Source of the DNA: Flavobacterium haoranii | Lineage (GTDB): Bacteria; Bacteroidota; Bacteroidia; Flavobacteriales; Flavobacteriaceae | Reading direction: 5' to 3' | Length of the DNA stretch: 64,000 nucleotides | Assembly (NCBI RefSeq): GCF_009363055.1 | Contig: NZ_CP045292.1 | Coordinates: 682,001-746,000, forward strand | Part shown: positions 45,932 through 53,709 of the stretch, piece by piece | How positions within the stretch are numbered: position 1 is the stretch's first letter | Layout: every line of letters begins with the position of its first letter | The notes under the pieces: generated by a model | The model's input: only the letters and a program-made list of their open reading frames with translations | Told to the model about the DNA's origin: nothing | Database searches by the model: none | Translations under genes and position numbers: made by a program

Positions 45932-46349
45932 AATGGGTTTCAACCCATTTGGTATAATGGATAAAAACAATGATTCCAATAATGGGTTTTAACCCTAAAT
46001 TAAAATAACATATGATTATTAAATTAAATAATTGAAATATTATCGGATGGTTTGAAACCCATCCCAATTGAAAAATAAATATTATTAAATGGGTTGTAAT
46101 TCATTCCGATTAAAATAAAACAAACATTAAAATTATTATCGGATGGTTTGAAACCCATCCCAATTGAAAAAAATAGAAATTAATTTTATTATCGGATGGT
46201 TTGAAACCCATCCCAATTGAAAATAGAAATTAATATTATTATCAGATGGGTTAAATCCCATCCCAATTGAAAAAAACAAATATTGATATTAATATTATTA
46301 TTATTATTAAAATTATTATCAGATGGGTTGAAACCCATCCCAATTGAAA
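45932..46349. repeat. Cluster of REP-like palindromes downstream of the RAYT
   Basis: Five close copies of a ~34-bp unit (TTATCGGATGGTTTGAAACC, then CATCCCAATTGAAA) are at 46040, 46136, 46189, 46239 and 46316, plus three diverged or inverted relatives at 45932, 45971 and 46088. The core GATGGGTT-GA-AACCCATC forms a hairpin. Spacing is irregular (about 50-95 bp) and spacers are AT-rich and alike, which rules out a CRISPR array. They fill the space between the RAYT and hsdM. Confidence 0.9.
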
Positions 46350-46375
46350 TAAACAAAACAAATTAATATACAAAC

Positions 46376-47812
46376 ATGTCAAACATATCCTCAATACTAA
46401 AATCCATACAAACCATCATGTGGCAAGACACTGGTCTAAATGGCGATGCGCAACGCATTGAACAATTAGGCTGGATGCTCTTTCTAAAAATATTCTCCGA
46501 TAAAGACAAAGAACTCGAATTACTAGACGACAATTATACGTCGCCTATTCCTGATGAATTGCATTGGGTAAAAGAAAAAGGCAATTGGGCAGGCGATGAC
46601 GAAGGCATGACAGGCGACGAATTGCTAGAGTTTGTAGATAGAAAATTGTTTCCTGCATTGCGCAATATTGACGTAAGTTCTGGTAACCGCCGTGCATTGA
46701 TTGTACGTGAGGTTTTTGAAGGGAACAACAACTACATGAAAAGTGGTATCAACATTCGTAAGGTGTTGAACAAATTGAATGAAATTGACTTCAACATTGC
46801 CAAAGACCGTCATGCTTTTGGAGAACTATATGAAAGTATTTTAAAAGGCTTACAAAGTGCTGGTAAAAGTGGGGAGTTTTACACGCCTCGTGCCATTACC
46901 AGTTTCATTACTGAAATGATTAACCCACAATTGGGTGAAAAAATACTAGACCCTGCTTGTGGAACCGGTGGTTATTTGACTTGTGCCATTGAACATTTAA
47001 AAGAACAAGCCAACAGTGTAGAAGACCGCAAAAGTATAGCTGAAAACGTAATGGGTTGGGAATACAAACCACTACCGTATTTGTTAGCTACAACCAACTT
47101 GATTTTACACGATATGGAAGTGCCTAATATTCGTTTTGGCGATGCTTTAGACCAACCGTTGTCTAACTTTACCGAAAAGCACCGTGTTAACGCTATTTTA
47201 GCCAACCCACCGTTTGGAGGTATTGTAGCCAATAACAATGAAAACAATTTTCCGCAGAATTATAGAACTAAGGAAAGTGCCGACTTGTTCCTGATTTTAA
47301 TGATTCATTTATTAAAACAAGGTGGAAGAGCCGGTATTGTATTACCTGATGGCTCGTTAACAGGTGATGGTGTAAAACAACGTGTGCGCCAAAAATTATT
47401 GGAAGAATGTAATTTACACACCATTATCCGTTTGCCTAACTCCGTGTTTCAACCGTATGCTACTGTAGCGACGAATTTGTTGTTTTTTACCAAAGGCACG
47501 CCCACCAAAGAAGTGTGGTATTACGAACACCGTTTGCCTGAAGGTCAAAAAGCCTACAACAAAACCAAACCGATACAAGCCAAAGAGTTTAACCCAATAA
47601 AAACTTGGTGGAACGACCGCAAAGAAAGCGATATTGCTTGGAAAGTAGATATTCAAACTATTATAGACCGCAACTATGATTTAGATATTAAAAACCCTAC
47701 GAAGCAAGAAGAAGTACATGAGTATAGTAGTGTGGAATTAATGGAACTATTACATACTTCTTTTGAGAAAAGCAATGCCTTGTTGAACCAATTAAAAGAA
47801 GTTGTTAAATGA
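46376..47812 (+). CDS. hsdM: Type I DNA methyltransferase, HsdM subunit
   Basis: A 478-residue N6-adenine methylase. An N-terminal HsdM bundle (QDTGLNGDAQRIEQLGWMLF) precedes the SAM motif I DPACGTGGYL and the catalytic motif IV NPPFGG. The family tail is present. It ends in an ATGA overlap with hsdS, so translation is coupled. The 445 bp before it hold only REP palindromes, so it is probably transcribed from the hsdR promoter through the RAYT. Confidence 0.95.
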   Translation: MSNISSILKSIQTIMWQDTGLNGDAQRIEQLGWMLFLKIFSDKDKELELLDDNYTSPIPDELHWVKEKGNWAGDDEGMTGDELLEFVDRKLFPALRNIDVSSGNRRALIVREVFEGNNNYMKSGINIRKVLNKLNEIDFNIAKDRHAFGELYESILKGLQSAGKSGEFYTPRAITSFITEMINPQLGEKILDPACGTGGYLTCAIEHLKEQANSVEDRKSIAENVMGWEYKPLPYLLATTNLILHDMEVPNIRFGDALDQPLSNFTEKHRVNAILANPPFGGIVANNNENNFPQNYRTKESADLFLILMIHLLKQGGRAGIVLPDGSLTGDGVKQRVRQKLLEECNLHTIIRLPNSVFQPYATVATNLLFFTKGTPTKEVWYYEHRLPEGQKAYNKTKPIQAKEFNPIKTWWNDRKESDIAWKVDIQTIIDRNYDLDIKNPTKQEEVHEYSSVELMELLHTSFEKSNALLNQLKEVVK

Positions 47813-49145
47813 AATTAGGTAAAGCTTTGAAAATGGGTTTGGCAAAATCTATTCAGATAAATGATACTTCTGAATATACAATTGCAGGTGTTCAATCTTA
47901 TGGTAAAGGTGTAATAAACAGAAGAAATGAAATTGGTAAAAACCTTAAGATGAAAAAATATCAGGTTATTGAACCCGATTACTTAATGTGGTGTAAGGTT
48001 GATACAAAAAATGGTGCATTTGGAATAACTAAGGAGGAGCATAGAGGTAGTCTTGCTTCAACAAATATGGCTTTGGCGAAAATTGATACAGAAAAATTTA
48101 ATCCAAGTTTTATAGAAAAACTATTTTCATTTGATTTTTTCATAAAAATATAACACATTTATCTTCTGGAAGCACAAATAGGAAGTATTTAACTCCAAAA
48201 CAACTTTTTGAAATGGTTGAAATACCAGCCATTAATAAAAATGAGCAAGATGATTTCATTTTATTAGTTGATAAAATTGAACGAATAGATTTAAATTCTG
48301 AATTAACCCACCAACTCGACCTAATCAAACAACTGCGTCAAGCATTTTTGCGTGAAGCAATGCAAGGCAAGTTAATTACGAATGATAAATTACGAATTAC
48401 GAATGGTGAAACCGGTCATGAATTGTTAGCCAAAATAAAAGAGGAGAAAGCACAATTAATAGCCGAGAAAAAACTCAAAAAAGAAAAAGAATTACCACCC
48501 ATTACAGAAGATGAAATTCCTTTTGAAATTCCTGAACATTGGGCTTGGTGTAGGTTGGGGGAGATTGCTGAAATTAAAAGAGGTAAAAGTCCTAAATATT
48601 CTGAGAATGGTGTATTTAAAATGTTAAATCAAAAGTGTGTAAGATGGTATTTTATTAATATTGAAAATTCTAAAGCTGTCGATGAGAATTGGTTAAATTC
48701 ACTAGATAAAGATTTAAAAATAAAAGAAAATGACTTATTAGTTAACTCGACTGGTGATGGAACAATTGGTCGTTCAGGAATTGCTGATATTTTGTGTGAT
48801 GATTATATGTTTGATTCACATATTTTGAGAGTAAGAAGCTTTATGGAGATTAAACAAAAATATCTATGTCATATTATTAATTCAGAGTATGGACAAAGTT
48901 TGATTGATTCTATAAAAGGAGCAACAAGTACAAAACAAACTGAGTTAGGAGTTAATAACCTATCTAACTTTCCTATTCCACTTCCACCTCTACACGAGCA
49001 AGAGCAAATTGTGGCTAAGTTGGAGGAGTTACTAGCGTTTTGTGATGGTTTAGAGGAGAGTATAAAGGAAAGTCAGGGGTATAATGAAAAGTTGTTGCAA
49101 CAGGTGCTTAGGGAGGCGTTGCAGGGGAAACAAGTAGAAGTTTAA
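47809..49145 (+). pseudogene. hsdS: HsdS specificity subunit, reading frame broken in the first TRD
   Basis: Together two frames give a full ~445-residue specificity subunit. The first frame (47809-48153) covers most of target-recognition domain 1 and ends FFIKI; the rest starts mid-domain in another frame with HLSSGSTNRKYLTPKQLFEM, the expected next segment. One extra T in the T6 run at 48135-48140 joins them exactly. After TRD1 come a central conserved helix (LRQAFLREAMQGKL), a linker with a 7-bp repeat, TRD2 (EIPEHWAWCRLGEIAEI to NFPIPLPPLHEQEQI) and a distal helix (LLQQVLREALQGKQ). It may be phase-variable, inactivated, or a sequencing error. Confidence 0.85.
48374..48408. repeat. 7-bp repeat inside hsdS linker
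   Basis: Five consecutive heptamers (AATTACG, AATGATA, AATTACG, AATTACG, AATGGTG) lie between the central helix and TRD2, translated as ITNDKLRITNG. Because 7 is not a multiple of 3, gain or loss of a unit would shift the frame. Confidence 0.75.
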
Positions 49146-49155
49146 AATATATAAA

Positions 49156-49596
49156 ATGAGTTTTTGTATAGAATGTGGTTGTAATATAAGCCAAAGCGTT
49201 TTTGAATATTCTTTAAACAATATGGGACATCCATTATGTATGAATCATCAAAAATGGTTAAATGCTATTTTTTATAATAGTTCAACAACACCTCATGCAA
49301 TTGAATTGTATTTTGCTTTAAAAAGAAGAGGAGTACCAGCTGAATTAGAAAAATGGGATGGATATAAAACAATTGACATTGCAGTCACTGATGCTAAAGT
49401 AAATATCGAAGTAGATGGAAAACATCACAATTATAATCATCAACAAGCACTCAGCGATTTAAAGCGTACTTACTTTAGTTTTCAAAAAGGTTATTTAACG
49501 TTAAGAATACCTAATAGTTTAGTGGAATGGAGTATTGAAGAAACAGCTGATTATATTACTGGATTTTTAATTGAAAGTAAGAATAGGAAATATTAA
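49156..49596 (+). CDS. PD-(D/E)xK nuclease of DUF559/Vsr-like type with zinc ribbon
   Basis: A 146-residue protein. The N-terminus has a treble-clef-like zinc site (CIECGC and a Cys/His pair at CMNH, residues 4-34). The C-terminal part shows the DUF559 pattern: TIDIAVTDAKVNIEVDGKHH (D-x-E-V-D motif) and SDLKRTYFSFQKGYLTLRIPN. Related domains nick or cleave DNA. It lies 11 bp after hsdS and is followed by a copy of the hsdS 3' end, so it may be a cassette added to the restriction locus. Confidence 0.78.
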   Translation: MSFCIECGCNISQSVFEYSLNNMGHPLCMNHQKWLNAIFYNSSTTPHAIELYFALKRRGVPAELEKWDGYKTIDIAVTDAKVNIEVDGKHHNYNHQQALSDLKRTYFSFQKGYLTLRIPNSLVEWSIEETADYITGFLIESKNRKY

Positions 49597-49617
49597 TTGA
49601 ATTTTATTTTATACTAA

Positions 49618-49758
49618 CTATACAAGCAAGAGCAAATTGCCGCTAAGTTAGATGAGTTAATAGCGTTTTGTGTTGGTTTAGAGCAAAGTATAAAGAAAAG
49701 TCAAGGGTATAATGAAAAATTGTTGCAACAGGTGTTGAGAGAGGCGTTGCAGGGTTAG
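49618..49758 (+). pseudogene. Remnant of a second hsdS 3' end
   Basis: The frame reads YKQEQIAAKLDELIAFC, then GYNEKLLQQVLREALQG and a stop, closely matching the distal helix of the upstream hsdS (HEQEQIVAKLEELLAFC to LLQQVLREALQG). It is only about 46 residues and follows a stop codon, so it is not translated as such. It shows that the hsdS end was duplicated with the DUF559 gene between the copies. Confidence 0.85.
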
Positions 49759-49761
49759 TTT

Positions 49762-50661
49762 ATGAATTTCGAAAGAACAATTAGAATAAATAAAGTTTTA
49801 AGAGAACTAAATATTAGTTTAGATAGGGCTATTACTATTTTAAAAACTGGAAATTTCGAAATTGAATGTTCTCCAAATGCAAAAATTAATGAGCCTGAAT
49901 ATGAGTATTTAAAATATAGATTGAGCAATCCTTTACCTGATGTTAAGGAAAATATCACCATTAATGACCAAATAAAATTAACTAAAAATAGAGATAAATT
50001 AGGTTCAGCAACATCGGTTTTTAAATACTTTGGTGTTCAAGATTATAATATTGAAGGCTTTAAAAAAAGTTATCTTTATTATTCTAATTACTCAAATTTT
50101 AATGATCCATTTGATTGTAATATCGAGCTAATTACTTTTGATAAAGCGAGAAAAAGAACTAGACATAAAAGAAAAGAAGAGCTATTAAAAGAAAACTTTA
50201 AGAATTTAGGTGTTTGTTGTTTTAGTCGTAATGTAAATTCTATTTTAATGTGGGCTCATTATGCATCAAACCATAAAGGGTTTTGTCTTGAATTTCATTC
50301 TAATAGGTCATTGGATGGTATAAATCCTTTAGATGTTATTTATGTAAATAATTTTATAAAGGCAGCCTATTACAAGAATCCAAAAGATGCCCTTTTTCAT
50401 TTGATTTATACCAAAGCAAAAGATTGGGAATATGAAAAAGAGTTGAGAAGTATTCAAATTAATTTGTTGAATAATGAAACTAGAAAAATAGCTTATGAAA
50501 AAGAAGAATTAAAGTCAATTTATTTAGGAGTTAATATTGATTCAAATATGAAGCAACAGTTATTAGAAATAGTTGACAATGTTTTTAATAAAAAGATAGC
50601 AGTTTATCAGGGAGTTTTATCGAAATTAAATTTTGAAATAAATTGGGAAAGAATTTTATGA
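49762..50661 (+). CDS. IF-2 N-domain-like plus DUF2971 protein
   Basis: A 299-residue protein. Residues 4-55 resemble the IF-2 N-terminal helical domain used by Bacteroidota proteins (IRINKVLRELNISLDRAI, then ECSPNAKINEPEYEYLKY). Residues about 90-290 are DUF2971: YYSNYSNFNDPFDCN, LGVCCFSRNVNSILMWAHYA, HKGFCLEFH and KAKDWEYEKELRSI. DUF2971 proteins appear in accessory and defence regions with no established function; a nuclease or ADP-ribosyl-type role has not been shown. It begins 3 bp after the hsdS remnant stop. Confidence 0.78.
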   Translation: MNFERTIRINKVLRELNISLDRAITILKTGNFEIECSPNAKINEPEYEYLKYRLSNPLPDVKENITINDQIKLTKNRDKLGSATSVFKYFGVQDYNIEGFKKSYLYYSNYSNFNDPFDCNIELITFDKARKRTRHKRKEELLKENFKNLGVCCFSRNVNSILMWAHYASNHKGFCLEFHSNRSLDGINPLDVIYVNNFIKAAYYKNPKDALFHLIYTKAKDWEYEKELRSIQINLLNNETRKIAYEKEELKSIYLGVNIDSNMKQQLLEIVDNVFNKKIAVYQGVLSKLNFEINWERIL

Positions 50662-50670
50662 AATATTAAT

Positions 50671-50678
50671 TACTTTTG
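50671..50678 (+). promoter_or_regulatory. -7 box TACTTTTG before the ImmA/IrrE-type gene
   Basis: A perfect TAnnTTTG box only 6 bp from the ATG at 50685, which suggests an almost leaderless transcript for the protease/PIN pair. A -33 TTG is not evident. Confidence 0.45.
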
Positions 50679-50684
50679 TCTAAC

Positions 50685-51815
50685 ATGAAAACTGAAGTCA
50701 CCATCAATCCAACACTCATTACTTGGGCTATTGCCCGAGCAGGTTTTGATGTGGATAAGTTTTTAGACAATAATCCCACCATCCAAAAATGGATAGAAGA
50801 GGTTAAAAAACCAACCGTTAAACAATTAGAGCACTTTGCTCATAAAGTGCACATCCCTTTTGGCTATCTGTTTCTACCAGAACCTCCAAAAGAAACGATT
50901 CCTTTCCCATTTTTTAGAACAGGAAATCAACAAACCGATAAAGTGAGTTTAAATGTATTTGATACAATTCAAATATTACAAAGACGACAAGATTGGATAA
51001 CAGAATATTTACAAGATAATGAGCAAGAACCTTTATCTTTTGTGGGTAGATTTAATGAAAACGCAACAGCAAATGAAGTAGTTGCAGACATTCGAAATAC
51101 CTTAGAATTGCAACCTAATTGGGCTTGTAATTTTGCAACTTGGGAAGAAACATTAGCTTTTATTACCAATAAAATTGAAGCAATAGGTGTTTTTATCAAC
51201 TTTAATGGTATTGTAGAAAATAATACCCACCGTCCAATTCCTGTTGATGAATGTAGAGGTTTTGTATTAGTTAATCCTTACGCTCCTTTTATGTTTGTAA
51301 ATGCGGCTGATGCCAAAGCAGCTCAATTGTTCACCATTATTCATGAGTTAGCTCATATTTGGTTAGGTGAAAGTGCAGGTTTTGACAATCAAAATTTAAT
51401 GCCGGCAGACGATCCAACAGAAAAGTTATGTGATGCTATTGCAGCTGAATTTCTAGTACCAGCAAGTTCTTTAATTGATATTTGGCAAGATAAACCAAGT
51501 ATCGATTATGCAAGACGATATTTTAAAGTTAGCCCAATTGTAATAGCAAGAAGAGCATTAGATTTAGGGTTAATTTCTAGAGGTACTTTTTTTACCTTTT
51601 ATAATGGTTATATTGAAAGCTTTAAACAGAAAAAAGAAAACCTAAAAGGAGGCGGTGATTTTTATGCTACTACTCGTAAACGTGTAAGTGTTACTTTTGC
51701 ATCTTATGTAAATCAAGCTGTTAATCAGAATAAATTGCTTTATCGCGATGCCTACAAAATAACAGGTTTGAAAGGAGATACTTATCAAAAATTTGTAACC
51801 CAGCATTTACATTAA
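50685..51815 (+). CDS. ImmA/IrrE-type metallopeptidase with XRE-like N-terminus
   Basis: A 376-residue protein. The N-terminal part (ITWAIARAGFDVDKFL, KKPTVKQLEHFAHKVHIPFGYLFLPEPP) is the HTH-like region typical of antitoxin or repressor ImmA fusions. The zinc motif HELAHIWLGE is near residue 225, with the third ligand region AIAAEFLVPASSL. ImmA/IrrE peptidases cleave repressors in phage or ICE induction. It lies 4 bp upstream of a DUF4411 PIN-like gene; this pair recurs as a toxin-antitoxin-like unit. Which gene is toxin is inferred from the PIN domain, not shown. Confidence 0.88.
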   Translation: MKTEVTINPTLITWAIARAGFDVDKFLDNNPTIQKWIEEVKKPTVKQLEHFAHKVHIPFGYLFLPEPPKETIPFPFFRTGNQQTDKVSLNVFDTIQILQRRQDWITEYLQDNEQEPLSFVGRFNENATANEVVADIRNTLELQPNWACNFATWEETLAFITNKIEAIGVFINFNGIVENNTHRPIPVDECRGFVLVNPYAPFMFVNAADAKAAQLFTIIHELAHIWLGESAGFDNQNLMPADDPTEKLCDAIAAEFLVPASSLIDIWQDKPSIDYARRYFKVSPIVIARRALDLGLISRGTFFTFYNGYIESFKQKKENLKGGGDFYATTRKRVSVTFASYVNQAVNQNKLLYRDAYKITGLKGDTYQKFVTQHLH

Positions 51816-51819
51816 TCGT

Positions 51820-52317
51820 ATGGGTATTCCTTTTTTATTAGATACCAATTTTTTCATTGAAGCTTATAGAGTAAGCTATCCTTTTGATGTAGTTCCAAGT
51901 TTTTGGATTAAAGTCAAAGAGTTGGCTGAACAAGGAAAGATAATTTCAATTGATAAAGTGAAAAAGGAATTACTACAAAACAAAGATGAACTCTCAGATT
52001 GGATTATTGATAATTTACCAGAGGTTTTTTTTAAAGATACTTCTTCCGTAGTACCAAATTACGCAAAACTAACTGGTTGGGTTTATTCAAAATCTGGTCA
52101 ATATTCACAACCTGCAATAAGTGAATTTTTAGATGCAGACGAAGCAGATGCTTGGTTAATCGCTTATGGTATGACATATGGAAATCAAATTGTTACACAT
52201 GAAACTAGTAATCCAAATAGTCGAAAAAGAGTAATGCTTCCTGATGCTGCAAATCCATTTGATGTTACTTGTATTAAAACGATAGATTTGTTTAGAGCAC
52301 TTGCAGTTAAAATTTAA
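51820..52317 (+). CDS. DUF4411 PIN-like protein, putative toxin
   Basis: A 165-residue protein opening with PFLLDTNFFIEAYRVSYPFDVVPSFW, the DUF4411 form of a PIN domain with the catalytic Asp in LDTN. Further acidic residues occur in DADEADAWLIAYGMTYG and THETSNPNSRK. PIN proteins are VapC-type RNases. It starts 4 bp after the ImmA-type gene and is thus in the same operon. No terminator is obvious before the next gene 112 bp downstream. Confidence 0.85.
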   Translation: MGIPFLLDTNFFIEAYRVSYPFDVVPSFWIKVKELAEQGKIISIDKVKKELLQNKDELSDWIIDNLPEVFFKDTSSVVPNYAKLTGWVYSKSGQYSQPAISEFLDADEADAWLIAYGMTYGNQIVTHETSNPNSRKRVMLPDAANPFDVTCIKTIDLFRALAVKI

Positions 52318-52428
52318 AAATAGCTCAGTTGACTCTAAAGAAAAGTTTTTCTTAGTTTGTCCTTTTACTTTCGTTCAATTAGTTATGAAATGCTATAAGG
52401 AATTAAGTATAAAAACAAATAAATAATT

Positions 52429-53208
52429 ATGATCCTCTTTAACAAACTATTCGGCAAAAAACAACCCGAGTTTATACCTGATAATTTGGTTTTACTGCAA
52501 TTGATACAAGCGTATCATCAAAATCCGAGTTCCGAAAGCTACAGTAAAGTAATTGAAGAATTGTATGGTTCTCGTGCTTTTTTGGTGGTTCCAACAGGTA
52601 AAAAACACGAATACTCTAATGAATGGAAAAAATCTAAAGGAGGCGATGTGATAGATTTTGCAACTGTTTATAATATGGATGGGTTATTGGTTCTAGGAGT
52701 GTTTACTTCAGAAGCCACGTTATCAAGATGGATTACTGAAGAAATGGGATATATCGGGCTTCCGTCTAAAACGGTTATGGAAATTGCACAACAGCATAAT
52801 TTTGGTCGCATTGTTATTGACAGTGACCAAGAGACTATGTTTGTGTTGGAACGTAATGTTTCGAATACAAATGAGATTACGATAGAAGAAGATACAGAAG
52901 TTTTGATTTGGTACCCAAAGCAACCTATTTCTGGAGACCATAAAAAGCAATTGTGTAGTGCTTTTGCAAAAGTGTCTAGTATTAAAGAAGTGTATCATTT
53001 TGGAATGACTCGAAATGATGAAGCTATTTTGATTTTAGCTTTTCTATTGGATGAAGTAAATGATAATAGTAGGTTAGCGGTTTTAAGTGCCATGAATGAT
53101 GGTATGAATGGTTTTAGTACGGAGTTTCCTTTAGAAATGATGTATGTGAAAGAGGGGGATAATTGGCATACAACTGGGAATAATTTTGAGGTGTTTTATA
53201 GGAGGTGA
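52429..53208 (+). CDS. SseB-domain protein
   Basis: A 259-residue soluble protein. The N-terminal half (about 60-135) has the SseB domain pattern: ALLVVPTG-like FLVVPTG, LLVLGVFTSEATLSRW, and the C-terminal half (about 150-255) an SseB C-terminal-type domain (IWYPKQPISGDHKKQL, GFSTEFPLEMMYV). SseB names a type III secretion regulator, but these domains are widespread and here have no secretion context. The stop TGA falls inside a heptamer repeat. Role unknown. Confidence 0.7.
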   Translation: MILFNKLFGKKQPEFIPDNLVLLQLIQAYHQNPSSESYSKVIEELYGSRAFLVVPTGKKHEYSNEWKKSKGGDVIDFATVYNMDGLLVLGVFTSEATLSRWITEEMGYIGLPSKTVMEIAQQHNFGRIVIDSDQETMFVLERNVSNTNEITIEEDTEVLIWYPKQPISGDHKKQLCSAFAKVSSIKEVYHFGMTRNDEAILILAFLLDEVNDNSRLAVLSAMNDGMNGFSTEFPLEMMYVKEGDNWHTTGNNFEVFYRR

Positions 53209-53340
53209 AGGGTTATGGGTGAAGGGTTATGGGTGAAAGGTTATGGGTGATGGGGGAAAGTGAAAAGTGAAAAGTGAAAAGTGAAAAGTGAAGGGAGATG
53301 GGGGAAGAGTGAAAAGTAAAAAGTGAAAAGTGAAAAGGGA
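53205..53340. repeat. Compound 7-bp tandem repeat after the SseB gene
   Basis: About 19 heptamers: GTGAAGG and GTTATGG alternate three times, then GTGAAAA, GTAAAAA and related units follow to about 53340. The sequence changes along the array but the 7-bp step is mostly kept. The start overlaps the stop codon of the SseB-domain gene. Confidence 0.8.
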
Positions 53341-53342
53341 GA

Positions 53343-53675
53343 AGGCTGGTTTCACTTTTTGAAACGTGTACTTACTGTGTGGGAGCTTCCTTTTTGTCGG
53401 AATATTATCTCGACTGAAGTACAGCTTTATGATATAGATGCCATTACTCAACTAATAATTTTAGTAGATTGAATAAATAAAATGGTTTAAAAATTAAGTT
53501 CGACTTTTTTAAACCATTATTTGTTGATACTGTAAAAAGAATAATAGGTTTATAAAAATAAAAAAAAAAATAAAAATGAGGTTTTCCGTAAGGAAATGAA
53601 ATCAGTATGTTATTTCTTTGTCGTGTTCCATTCTATAAGAGGTTGATATTTTAAAGTTGGAATATTTAGCTAGTT
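53343..53675. other. Gene-free spacer with an inverted repeat
   Basis: No credible gene. AATGGTTTAAAA (53481-53492) and TTTTAAACCATT (53507-53518) form a 12-bp hairpin with a 14-nt loop, possibly a terminator or dispersed palindrome. A run AAATAAAAAAAAAAATAAAA follows. This marks the right edge of the accessory island. Confidence 0.45.
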
Positions 53676-53704
53676 AAAAAGGAAGCATTCGCTTCCTTTT
53701 TTTA
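53676..53704 (-). terminator. Terminator of the two-component operon
   Basis: Stem AAAAAGGAAGC (53676-53686) with GCTTCCTTTTT (53691-53701), loop ATTC. On the minus strand the T-rich arm follows the stem, after the response regulator stop codon at 53710. Confidence 0.8.
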
Positions 53705-53709
53705 TACTT

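Noticed and set aside
45932..46349. CRISPR-like array of ~34-bp repeats
   Set aside because: Spacing is irregular, the spacers are AT-rich and similar to each other, the units are hairpin palindromes, some are inverted or diverged, and a RAYT transposase is adjacent with no cas gene.
53227..53451. Minus-strand frame rich in HFSLFT repeats
   Set aside because: It is a translation of the 7-bp tandem repeat and has no conserved domain.
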